Positions 30,215 through 39,551 of a stretch of 64,000 nucleotides of DNA are shown piece by piece. The notes beneath the pieces were generated by a model. The model had not been told where the DNA came from. It searched no databases and worked only from the letters and a program-made list of their open reading frames with translations. This DNA is from Balamuthia mandrillaris. Taxonomy: Eukaryota; Discosea; Longamoebia; Balamuthiidae. The DNA lies in contig JAVKOQ010000074.1 of the NCBI GenBank assembly GCA_031835245.1, positions 1 to 64,000 of the forward strand. The letters run 5' to 3'. A program made the position numbers and the translations under genes. Numbering within the stretch: position 1 is the stretch's first letter; each line of letters starts with the position of its first letter.

Positions 30215-32067
30215 TCAGTTGAACGAAGATATGCACATCAAAGTAATTGACTTTGGTACTGCCAAGATTGTTGGTAGAGGTAATGTTTCGTTTCATTGTC
30301 GTTTTCATTTTCGTTGCTCTCCACTCCCTTCTTAAAAGAAACAAACAACAGAACGTTCTGGTTCATTTGAGGGCACTCCTGAGTACATGTCTCCAGAACT
30401 ATTGATCGACAATATGGCCGACACTAGATGCGATCTTTGGGCTCTTGGTGTGATCGTTTTCCAGCTTTTGACGGGACAACTTCCCTTCAGGTTCTCTTTT
30501 GTCTCATTTTTCTTCATTTTCTCGTTTTAACCCTTCTCTCTTTCTCTCGTCTCTCGTCTCTCGTCTCTCGTCTCTCGTCTCTCGTCTCTCGTCTCTCGTC
30601 TCTCGTCTCTCGTCTCTCTCACAATGTCTAACTATTCAACATTGGCTTTTAAACAGAGGGTCAAACCCATGGCACACAATGCAAAAAGTAAAAGACAAAG
30701 AGTTCGAGTACCCGGATGACTTCCCCGAAGATGCCAAAGATCTTTGCGAAAAGCTTTTGGTCTCTGCTTCCTTCCTCTTCTTGCTTCCTTCCTCCTTGTT
30801 TTTTTTTTCATTTTTTTTTTAAATGTTTACTCCTTTCGTCCTTCTTCATTTAAAACATACTCATGGAAAAAAAATAGACAAGAAATCCAGACGAGCGATT
30901 GGGTGGTTCCAACTACGCAGAGCTCAAAGCACATCCTTTCTTTAAAGGGATCGATTGGGAGGGTCTCCCTACCTCCACACCCCCTCCTCCCGCTCCGATG
31001 GACCCTCCACTCAAAGTGAAGAGGACCAAAGAGGAGCAGCAGGAGATCCATCGACAGCTCTCCAATTCACTTTCGGCGGTGACCACGACGACGCGAAGTT
31101 CTTCGGGAGGAAGCATGAAGGAAGCGACGGAAGGGGGAAAACGGGCTAGATCCGCTTCTTCGGGGGGTATTAATACGCAGCAATTTGCTAATAATGAAGC
31201 TTGGTTAGTATTTCTTTTTTGTTGTATCTTTTTCTTTCTCTTTCTTTCTCTTGTCCTTTCTTTCTTTTCTTTTCTTTTCTTTTCTTTTCTTTTCTTTTCT
31301 TTTCTTTTCTTTTCTTTTCTTTTCTTTTCTTTTCTTTTCTTTTCTTTTCTTTTCTTTTCTTTTCTTTTCTTTTCTTTCTTGTCGCTTTCTCTCTCTCTCT
31401 CTCTCTCTCAACCTAACCTAAATCGTCTTTCAAACAAAACAGGTCCAAATTTTTAGAATCTGGAGAAGAGATAGTTCACACGAGTCTAGTCTTCAAGAAG
31501 CGGCGTCCGCTCAACGTGAAGAAGAGACAACTCATCCTCACAAACACCCCGCGGCTCATCTACATCGATCCCGGGCCAAACAAGTTGATGGGCGGCATCG
31601 ACTTTACCAACATACTCAAAGTTTCGTTGAGGGACTCCACTCACTTTACTGTATACACTGTACGTTTTTTTTTAAGTTCCTTCTTCTTGTTCTTGTTCTT
31701 GTTCTTGTTCTTGTTCTTGTTCTTGTTCTTGTTCTTCTTCTTGTTCTTCTTCTTGTTCTTCTTGTTCTTCTTGTTCTTGTTCTTCTTCTTCTTCTTCTTC
31801 TTCTTCTTCTTGTTCTTGTTCTTCTTCTTCTTCTTCTTCTTCTTCTTCTTCTTCTTCTGCTTCTTCTTCTGTATTTGTTCTTTTATTCTTTTCCCTTTTT
31901 TCTTTCTTTTCTTTCTTTTCTCTCCCTCTCTCCCTCGCTTGGTTTTTTGTCTGATGGTCTGTTCTTCTTCTTGTTCTTCTTCTTCTTCTTCTTCTTCTTG
32001 TTCTTCTTCTTCTTCTTGTTCTTCTTCTTCTTCTTGTTGTTCTTCTTGTTCTTCTTCTTCTTGTTCT

Positions 32068-32098
<31 letters not shown>

Positions 32099-32483
32099 GT
32101 TTTTCTTTTCTTCTTCTTCTTCTTCTTCTTCTTCTTCTTCTTCTTCTTCTTCTTCTTCTTCTTCTTCTTGTTCTTCTTGTTCTTCTTCTTCTTCTTCTTC
32201 TTCTTCTTCTTCTTCTTCTTCTTCTTCTTCTTCTTCTTCTTCTTCTTCTTCTTCTTCTTCTTCTTCTTCTTCTTCTTCTTCTTCTTCTTCTTCTTCTTCT
32301 TCTTCTTCTTCTTCTTCTTCTTCTTCTTCTTGTTCTTGTTCTTCTTCTTCTTCTTCTTCTTCTTCTTCTTCTTTGCTCTGTTCTTTGCAGAGAGGAAGAG
32401 ACTATCATTTCGAGGACAAGAACAAAGGAGCGCCAAAGTGGGTCGAAGAGATATCCAAGTTTTGCAACAGGAGCCAATCGTGA
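28864..32483 (+). CDS. PDPK1: 3-phosphoinositide-dependent protein kinase 1 (PDK1)
   Basis: Ten exons: 28864-29202, 29389-29572, 29867-29919, 30002-30118, 30219-30279, 30352-30490, 30657-30759, 30878-31203, 31443-31659 and 32391-32483; 543 residues. After a disordered 95-residue start comes an AGC kinase domain: GEGSFGVV loop, YAIKII lysine, HRDFKPEN catalytic loop (Phe where HRDLKPEN is usual), DFGTAK, EGTPEYMSPELL and DERLGG. The C-terminal domain (about 436-540; SGEEIVHTSLVFKKRRPLNVKKRQLILTNTPRLIYIDPG) is a PDK1-type PH domain that binds PIP3. PDK1 phosphorylates the activation loop of other AGC kinases such as Akt and S6K. Introns 8 and 9 are almost pure microsatellite. Confidence 0.93.
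30535..30620. repeat. (GTCTCTC)n heptanucleotide microsatellite in a PDK1 intron
   Basis: About eleven to twelve tandem copies of TCTCGTC inside intron 6 of PDK1. It is pyrimidine-dominated on the sense strand. Confidence 0.85.
31262..31378. repeat. (TTTTC)n microsatellite in PDK1 intron 8
   Basis: About 22 uninterrupted TTTCT units, then a CT tract to about 31410. Confidence 0.92.
31680..32375. repeat. Giant TTC/TTG microsatellite filling PDK1 intron 9
   Basis: Nearly 700 bases made of TTC with TTG interspersed; begins as (CTTGTT)n and ends as long pure (TTC)n. It occupies almost the whole 731-base intron between the PH-domain exons, leaving only short splice ends. Confidence 0.92.
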
Positions 32484-32849
32484 TGAACAAGGGCGACCGG
32501 GGGTTTTTTTTTTTGGGTGCTAAAAAGTCTTTCGCACCTGCATCCCTCTCATTATCCTGTGTTATCTCTCTCTCTTCGGGGCAAACAAACGAATAAACAA
32601 ACAAAGGGTTGGTTCACAAGAGAGAGAAGAGAGAGAGAGCACACGCTACCTTTTTTTTTTCTTTCGCGCCAAAAAAAAAAAATCAAGCATAGCAGAAGCG
32701 TAGCAAAGCAAGAACAAAAAAAAGGGTAGCGTAGCGTAGTGGCTACTCTCTCTCACGAAGCAAAAAAAAAAGAGGGAAGAAGAACGAGGAACGAAGAAGA
32801 AGAGCAAAAAAAAAAACTACTACCACCACCACACCCACAAAAAGCAGGA
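32484..32849. other. Intergenic region after PDK1
   Basis: A-rich and GA-rich sequence with GTAGCGTAGCGTAG at about 32727. Holds the PDK1 3' end and the promoter of the next plus-strand gene. No coding frame is supported. Confidence 0.45.
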
Positions 32850-34071
32850 ATGGAGCTGCGTGGCGGCAAAGACAACGAAGGTTTGATTTGATCGGCTTTA
32901 CTTACTTTGATGTTTTTTTTTTTGCCCAGATCTTCTTACCGTTGTTGGCAGGTGCAGCAAGAACGCGGCTGGAAACCTCAGAGGCCTCTGAGGAACCAAG
33001 AAGCCAGGCCACGACCGCAACGCCCGCTTCCGCAACGATCCTCGAGCCAGAGGCTCTCCCGGCACACCTCGCTGAGTTGAACGTTCCTGAGAGACGTGAC
33101 CAGCCTTCTCCCTCAAAAAGGAGACTCTCTGCCCCCGCTTCACCTGGCGAGACAAAAAAAGTAAGAGAAAACCCACTCGATGCGTGTGTTTGTGTTTCAC
33201 TTCATTCCTCGCTAACTTGTTGTGACGCTCTGGAACCTACATCACCAGAGGCGTTCGCGCAAGAGCCTCAACCCCAACGCGAAACGAGACCCTTTGGGTG
33301 AGTTGGTGGAGGACCTGCTTGCAGGGGCGGAGGAGAAAATAGAGCCGCAACGCTCTGTGGAGGTCAATGCGGTTGCGCAGCTTGTGGCGCCAACTCCACC
33401 ACCACCGCTACCCGCGCGCCTTGCGGCACCCTCTGATCCGCCCACGCCAGATCAGGTGGCTGCTGGCTACCAGTACGTCGCCCAGCTAGGGCGTGCAGAG
33501 GGCACCTTCTCCGATAACATGGAGAACGCTGTCGCTTATCTCGGCGAGTTACACCGAGACTCTGGTAACTCGTTTCTTTCTTTTTTTTTTCGTTTAACTT
33601 CAAGGCCCTTGTTGGTGTCTAAGGTTTCTTCTCCAAACAGCAATCACCCGAGCAAACCTCGACACGGCAGTGACGAACGCCGTCAACAATGCGGTGGCCG
33701 GAGCGATGGCCCCATTCTTGACCATGTTAAGGCGAAATACAAATGCCATCGCCACCCTCAACGGCGCAGCACTTGTGGAGCTGGAGGCCACTGGACCCAC
33801 TGGTGGACCAGCGTGGAGCTACACAGCGCTCAGAGGGGGACCAATTAATCAGGCAGCGCCTCTCGGAGCCCTTCCCTCCGCCCATGGGCTCAGGTTTCCG
33901 AGAGCAATTGGGGAGCTGCACGCGTTTAGTGTCCCTCAGCTCAATCACCTCCTCCATTTTTATGCCATAGAGGATCCGGCTAACCCTGGTAGGCAATTTT
34001 TGGCCACTGGCTCCGCAGAAGAGAAGATGCGAGCCATTGCTCGCCACTTGGGTGTGTCATGGGGTCTCTGA
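32850..34071 (+). CDS. Unknown protein with a SAP-like C-terminal motif
   Basis: Four exons: 32850-32880 (MELRGGKDNE), 32952-33160, 33249-33564 and 33641-34071, 328 residues. The N-terminal half is Pro/Ser/Ala-rich with basic clusters. The middle is helical (YVAQLGRAEGTFSDNMENAV; ANLDTAVTNAVNNAVAGAM). The last 45 residues, FSVPQLNHLLHFYAIED...EEKMRAIARHLG, have the L-x2-LL-x2-Y-x-I ... K-x2-I-x2-HL spacing of SAP-type nucleic-acid-binding helices, a pattern guess. No family is recognised. The end is uncertain: a further GTGTGT...TACAG intron at 34052-34098 could replace the last four residues. Confidence 0.6.
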
Positions 34072-34135
34072 GTGCTCGCTTTTCCCTGTTTCCTACAGCA
34101 AGTGTCGAGAGCGTGCACGAGGCTGTTTGTTTGTT

Positions 34136-34173
<38 letters not shown>

Positions 34174-34261
34174 TCCAGTAAATATCAACCTGTCTGAGCT
34201 CGCAAAAACAACAAAAGAGAGAAGCAAAGAAGGGCAAGGGAACAGAGAGAAAAAAAAGTTG

Positions 34262-36877
34262 TTATTGACGATACATCTCAGGAGAGAAGGGCATAGCCAG
34301 CGTCAGGAAGGTCGACTTGGTCTCCAACCACCACTGCTTCACCGGCCTTCTGAACTTCTCATCAACCATCCTTGGCACGTCCTTCAAAGGAGTGGCCACC
34401 GTCTCGCTTCCAATCTCTCCCACCACAAAGCTTAGGCTCTGCCTCTCCTCTTCGTTGTTGCTGCCGTTCAAGCTTTGCAGCCAAAGCTCCTCCAAATGTT
34501 GGATGGCAAAGGAGCTCATCTTGGCGGCACGGATTCGATCGATGGGGGAGGGTTGGCCGCCTTGTTGCAAGTGACCCAAAACGGCTTTCCGAACCGAGAA
34601 TTCTTTCTTTCCTGTTTTGTTTATTTTGTTTGTTTGGTGAAAGGAAGAAAAGAAAAGGGGAAAAAAAAAAAAGAATACCTTCGTCTTGGATGATAGAAGA
34701 CAAGACTTCAGCATTGTACACACGGTTGGCTTTCTCGTTGACAATGATCATACCTGCTCCACCTACCAGATCCCCCTTCTTACTCCTAAATCTTTTTTTT
34801 TGTTTCAGAATAATTCAGAAAAACGAAGCGATAACAAAAGAAACAACGCAAGAAGTACGAGGAACAGAGAAAAATGTTTACCTCTGTCTCAACGACTCAC
34901 AATCCGCTCTTAGCCTCTCCAAATCCACGCCCTCCTCCGGCAAATACACAATCTCTGCCCCCGTCGCAATAGCCGACTGCAACGCTAAATAGCCACAACT
35001 GGAGCCCATGACCTCCACCACAAATACTCGCCCTACTCCGCTGGCGCTCTGCTTGATCTTGTCAAGAGCTTCAACGATGGAGTTGAGGGCGGTGTCGGAG
35101 CCGATAGTGTACTCGGTGGCGGGCATGTTATTGGAGATGGTGGCCGGGACGAAGACCTTGCGGAGAGAGGACAGGTAAGGATGTTTGGAGCCGAGTTGGT
35201 CAAAGAGTAAGAGAGTCTTTGTTGTGTTCGTTGGTGAAAGTAAATAACGGTTAATGCAATGGAAGTAGTTGCAGAGAAGACAAAGAAGCCTGAAGAACAA
35301 ACCTCAAGACCTTCATAGCCACCAATTACAACCAAGGCATCCAACTCCAATTTTTTCACCACGTTCTCAATTTGCGTCAAGTCCTGCTCGCTCTTCGGCA
35401 CATATCTCGAAGTGCCAATAAGACTTCCTCCCAGAGGAGCCCATCCGTTTACCGTCATCCAATCCGTGTCTTTCACCTCGTCCTCTCCTCGCAGAAGTCC
35501 TCCAAAGCCATTCAACACGCGGACCACCCGATGCCCTTTGTCTAGAGCCAAACGGACGGCAGCCCGAACCGCAGAGTTCATGCCTGGAGAGGCGGCCCCA
35601 GCGTGCATCACTGCAATCTTCATTGTTCTTTTTTGTTGTGTTGCATCGGATGATTGCAGTTGTTGATGAGGAGCAGAACGGGCAAAAGTAAGGAAAGTGT
35701 TGAGAGCTTCTTTGAATTGTTTGCCACGCATGTTCATGGCTTCTTCGTGTTTGCTCTCAAAGATCATTCGTTGAGCTACTCTTGTCTGTTTTTTTTTTTT
35801 TTAAAAAAACAAAATAATAAAGAATAGTAATAAATACAAGTGAATGAAGCAAAGAGGAAAGAAGGAAGAACGTATACCTGTTCAACACACTCCATAAGAT
35901 CCCGAACAATGATGCTGCTGCCCTGAGTGCCAACGAGACAGCATTTACTATCCTCTCCGTGGGCTTCCAAAATCAACTCAGCAGCTTTTGCTCCAATTCT
36001 TGTACTCTTTTTTGTTATCGAAAATAGAAAAAATGTTAACAGCGAAGATAACAAAATAAGAGAAAGAAACGACAGGAAAGAACTACAAACCATAATTCGG
36101 TCAAAGGCAGAGGGAGTACCACCCCTTTGTACATGTCCCAGAATAGTGATGCGTGCGTCATGTTGTAACTTTTTCTCCAATATATCCTTTTATTGTTTCC
36201 AAGTGGCGGTGAGAACCAGAAGCAAAGAGGAGAGGCAAAGAAGTAAGATGTAAACAAAGAACAAAGAAGCACAAGAACAAACCTTGACACACTCAGCAGA
36301 AATAGGCTTGCCATGCTTATCCACGGCACCTTCTGCCACAATGATGGTGGTGGAGCGTCTTCCTTGTCGCCGTGATGAGCTCAGCTTCGCGCACAATTGC
36401 TCCTCCCAATCATCTGCTGTTGAAGGAGTTTCTGGAAGCAAGACCCAATCCGCTCCTGTCGCTATCGCTGCCATCAACGCTAACCACTGTTGTAAATGAG
36501 TTGTTGTTAGAGAGGAGAAAGGAATGAAAAATGGATATTAAAAAAGCAAGAATAGAGCACAGGTTCAGGATAGCATAAAGAAGAAAAGAGTAAAACAGGA
36601 AGAAGAAGAAGAAATGTACCCCACAATGACGACCCATGACTTGAACGACGAAGCTGCGTTGGTGAGAAGCAGCCGTGGAGCCGATGGCATCCACCGCTTC
36701 CACGATGCGATGTAATGCAGAGTCGGCACCTATTGTCATGTCCGTTCCCCACATGTCGTTGTCTTCGTTCCAGCAGCGAGAAGAACAAGTTAAATGAGAG
36801 AGAGAGAGAGAGGAGAGAGAAGAGAGAAGAGAAGAGAAGAGAGAAGAGAGAGGAGAGAGAAGAGAGAAGAGAAGAGA

Positions 36878-36924
<47 letters not shown>

Positions 36925-37759
36925 ATACAATACCAATGCTACCAACGATTCCTACAAATTGAATGTGAGGAATGTGCTGGTCCTTCCGCAGCAGCCCCTC
37001 CTCCTGCAAAGCGGCTACATGCTGCTTCCATTCCTTGCGCAGCATGTAGGCTCCCGTTAAACTTCCATCTCCTCCGATGACCACCAGTTTAGTGATGCCT
37101 CGTCGAAGCAATGTCCAAACAGCCTTCTTCCGGCCTTCTGGCTTCATGAATTCCATGCTCCGTGCTGTGCCTACCATGGTTCCTCCCTTTATGGTATTGC
37201 AGTTGTTTTGAGAGGTTGTGCTTGAGTAAGGAGAAGAGGAGAAGGAGAAGGAGAAGAAGGAATGAAGATCTAGAACACCAGCAAGAACGAGAACAAGAAG
37301 AGCAAGAAAGGGAACGAGATCAAGAACAACAGCAGTGAATAAAGCGTAACGAACCTGTTGAAGAATGCCTCCCACGTCACCCCAACGCATCTCCACAATG
37401 GTGTCATCGATGAGTCCTTTGTAGCCCTCACAAATGGCAAACACCCGCACGCCCCTCTGAAGGGCCACCCTGACCACCGCCCTGACAGCGGCGTTCATGC
37501 CCTGCGCGTCGCCGCCGCTCGTCAGCACGCCGATCCGGTCCAAGCCCTCCGCAGAGAGGAGCAGAGGCTCTTGCGACGACGAAGAAGAAGAAGAGGGTGC
37601 ACGCTCCCTTGGTGAGGAAGAGGAAGAAGAGGAGGAAGAAGGATTGTTGGCACAAGTGGAGGAAGAAGCAGCGGAGGTTGAATCGTAGGCAGTGTCATGG
37701 CTCTGAAGCTCAGCGGCAATCCTGCTCTCAAGCTCTTTGTAGCGAATGACGGAAGACAT
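34262..37759 (-). CDS. PFK: ATP-dependent 6-phosphofructokinase, tandem-half eukaryotic type
   Basis: Ten exons: 37355-37759, 36934-37186, 36620-36762, 36283-36486, 36091-36186, 35878-36006, 35303-35785, 34882-35216, 34679-34791 and 34262-34611; 836 residues, close to animal and fungal PFK. The N-half is catalytic: [34 protein letters not shown] (GGDG marks ATP rather than pyrophosphate use), [18 protein letters not shown] and [13 protein letters not shown]. The C-half is the diverged duplicate: [42 protein letters not shown] and [14 protein letters not shown], which normally binds allosteric effectors. It commits glucose to glycolysis. Ser-rich residues 25-70 are extra. Intron 2 has a GA/CT microsatellite. 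Confidence 0.94.
36796..36922. repeat. GA-rich microsatellite in PFK intron 2
   Basis: GAGAGAGAAGAGAGAAGAGAAG units on the plus strand, CT-rich on the sense strand of PFK. Confidence 0.88.
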
Positions 37760-38246
37760 TTGGCTTTGGCGTGTTACCGTGAGTGTGAGTGTGAGAGTGG
37801 AGGCAAAAAAAAATTTTTTAAAAAAAAGGAAAGAAGGAAGTGGATGACGAAGAATGAGAACAAAGAAGAGCCAAACCAGCAAGAGAGAGAGAGAGACCAC
37901 CTCAAGTTAATCTTTTTTTTTCTTCCTTTCTCTTTTTTTTATTTTCATTTTTTTTTGAATGTGGACAATTGAGAAATTTCGAATGAATATGGCAAAAATT
38001 GCCAATCGACGCCAGATGGCATCACAAATGCTACCCAATTTCTAGGTTAGGGTTAGGGTTAGGGTTAGGTTAGATTGGGAAATTTCGTTCGAAACTGGAA
38101 TCCCAATGGCGTAACCGCCAAAAACTGCCAATAATGATCAAATCACAGACCTTTAGCAACCACCGTTTGCTAACTCCTTTTCGTACCTTTTGTTCCGTCT
38201 CCGAGCCTTGGGCCCAGGCGGTTCCGCTTTCAGATGTCAATATTTG
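37760..38246. other. Intergenic region with TTAGGG repeats
   Basis: Lies upstream of PFK. Contains A/T palindromic runs at about 37808-37828 and a short (TTAGGG)n array at 38046-38070. No coding frame is supported in this stretch. Confidence 0.6.
38044..38074 (+). repeat. Interstitial telomere-type repeat (TTAGGG)3-4
   Basis: Reads TAGGTTAGGGTTAGGGTTAG and onwards: about four units, the outer two missing G residues. TTAGGG is the telomere unit of most amoebozoans and opisthokonts. Coding genes lie on both sides, so it is internal. Confidence 0.9.
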
Positions 38247-39160
38247 ATGGCGAAGGAGGTTGAAATGTTGTTCACCAGCAACAAGGGGTTAACCGCTTGC
38301 TTTTGGACCGTCACAGCAATGCCTTTCACAGGCAACAACGTGGTTGACTGTGCTGGTACGGCTTTATTGTATCCTCGTTCTATCGTTTATTCCTTCTTCT
38401 GCATTCTTGTGTTCCTCTGCTTATTTATAGTGATGCCTCTATTTGTTGTTGCAAAGCTGGTTTCGGCGAACGCGAGTGGCGATCCTTTGGTCTGATATCG
38501 TTCGATAGGCACAAACTCTACCCACTGCTTTCTGTTCCTTCAACTTCACACGGCGCAGACTTTACCTTCCCGTAAATGGACATTCTCATCACCAGGTTGC
38601 TGCAGCTGGAGGAGGAGGGCCACTCTCGCTTTGGGAGTTGACAATGACCAGCAACTGCAGTTTTTTCATGTCTGGTTAAGCGCTTGTCAACATAGTATTT
38701 TCTCCTGTTCCGGTCCATACCAACCAAACCATCTTCCAGCAAAGTCGTCCATTTCGCCGGAGTAGAGCAAGTTATTGCGGCCAACACACTCAAAGTGGAA
38801 CCTCTTCCTCTCTTCCTGGCCAGTCCAACATCACAGCCATTCCTTGCAGCTCCGTCTCTCCGCGGCTGGTGAAGACGGTGCCGTTGCACGGGGTGCAGCC
38901 GAAAAAGAAGCGAACGGAGTGTGGTTGCCTGCGTTCAACCATTCCTTGTTGTTTGGACCCTGACGTCTCTTTGTTGCTGGACGATGACGGAAAAGGGAGA
39001 GGAGGAGGTGTGGTGGAAGATCCTTGTGCCAGTGTTAGTTCTGTTGATGGTGGTTGCGGCAGTGGCCTTTGTTGTTGGCACAGTTTCGCTGAGACGAAGA
39101 AGCAGGAACAAAAGCAGATTGGTGACCGAACGGTTGGCCAAGGCTCCCCATCCTCTTTGA
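38247..39160 (+). CDS. Putative single-pass membrane protein (partial gene model)
   Basis: Coding exons are read at 38247-38355 (VEMLFTSNKGLTACFWTVTAMP ... NNVVDCAG), 38456-38571 (GFGEREWRSFGLISFDRHKLYPL ... FTFP) and 38740 onward (KVVHFAGVEQVIAANTLK), then probably SAAGEDGAVARG and, last, EEVWWKILVPVLVLLMVVAAVAFVVGTVSLRRRSRNK ending at 39160. The final segment is a clear membrane helix followed by a basic stop-transfer tail, giving a type I topology with a short cytosolic tail. Splice sites GTACGG, GTAAAT and TTCCAG support the early junctions; the last two junctions have alternatives. No signal peptide was found, so the 5' end may be missing or the gene decayed. No family is recognised. Confidence 0.45.
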
Positions 39161-39551
39161 TAAGAAGAAGAAGAACAACAACAAAAAACAACTTTCTATT
39201 GTCACTCCTCTCTTGCCGTACTTCACAGTTGCATGGTGTCGGGGGCAAGACATCCGCGCAACAGGCATGTTTTGCTTAAAAGGAACCTATAGCAGAGGAT
39301 CTGAGAGGGCTCCACCCGATTGGTGGAGGGCTGATGAATTAGATTAATGAGGCTCTGAAGAGAGGCAGAAACTCCGGCAATTACCCTTTGTTAAGCGATG
39401 CGCACCGCTTCTGTGGTCATCTGGGGGTATCGGTTGTGAGGAAGCGATGGTCTGGGTGGGAACGAAAATAATCAGATAGACTGGCAAAGAGGGGAAGTGC
39501 CCCTGGTTTCTTGTTTCTTTTTTAAAAGGGTTAAACAAACAATAACACCCC
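39161..39551. other. Intergenic region before the Frizzled/Smoothened-like gene
   Basis: No coding frame is supported. TTTTTTAAAAGGGTT lies just before the start of the receptor gene. Confidence 0.4.

Noticed and set aside
31641..32604. Minus-strand frames of 278 and 310 codons made of Arg, Lys and Glu, and plus-strand frames of Phe, Ser or Leu
   Set aside because: They are readings of the TTC/TTG microsatellite in a PDK1 intron; splicing removes it.
38518..38889. 123-codon minus-strand frame
   Set aside because: The plus strand gives spliced segments with proper splice sites and a membrane helix; this frame has no recognisable content.
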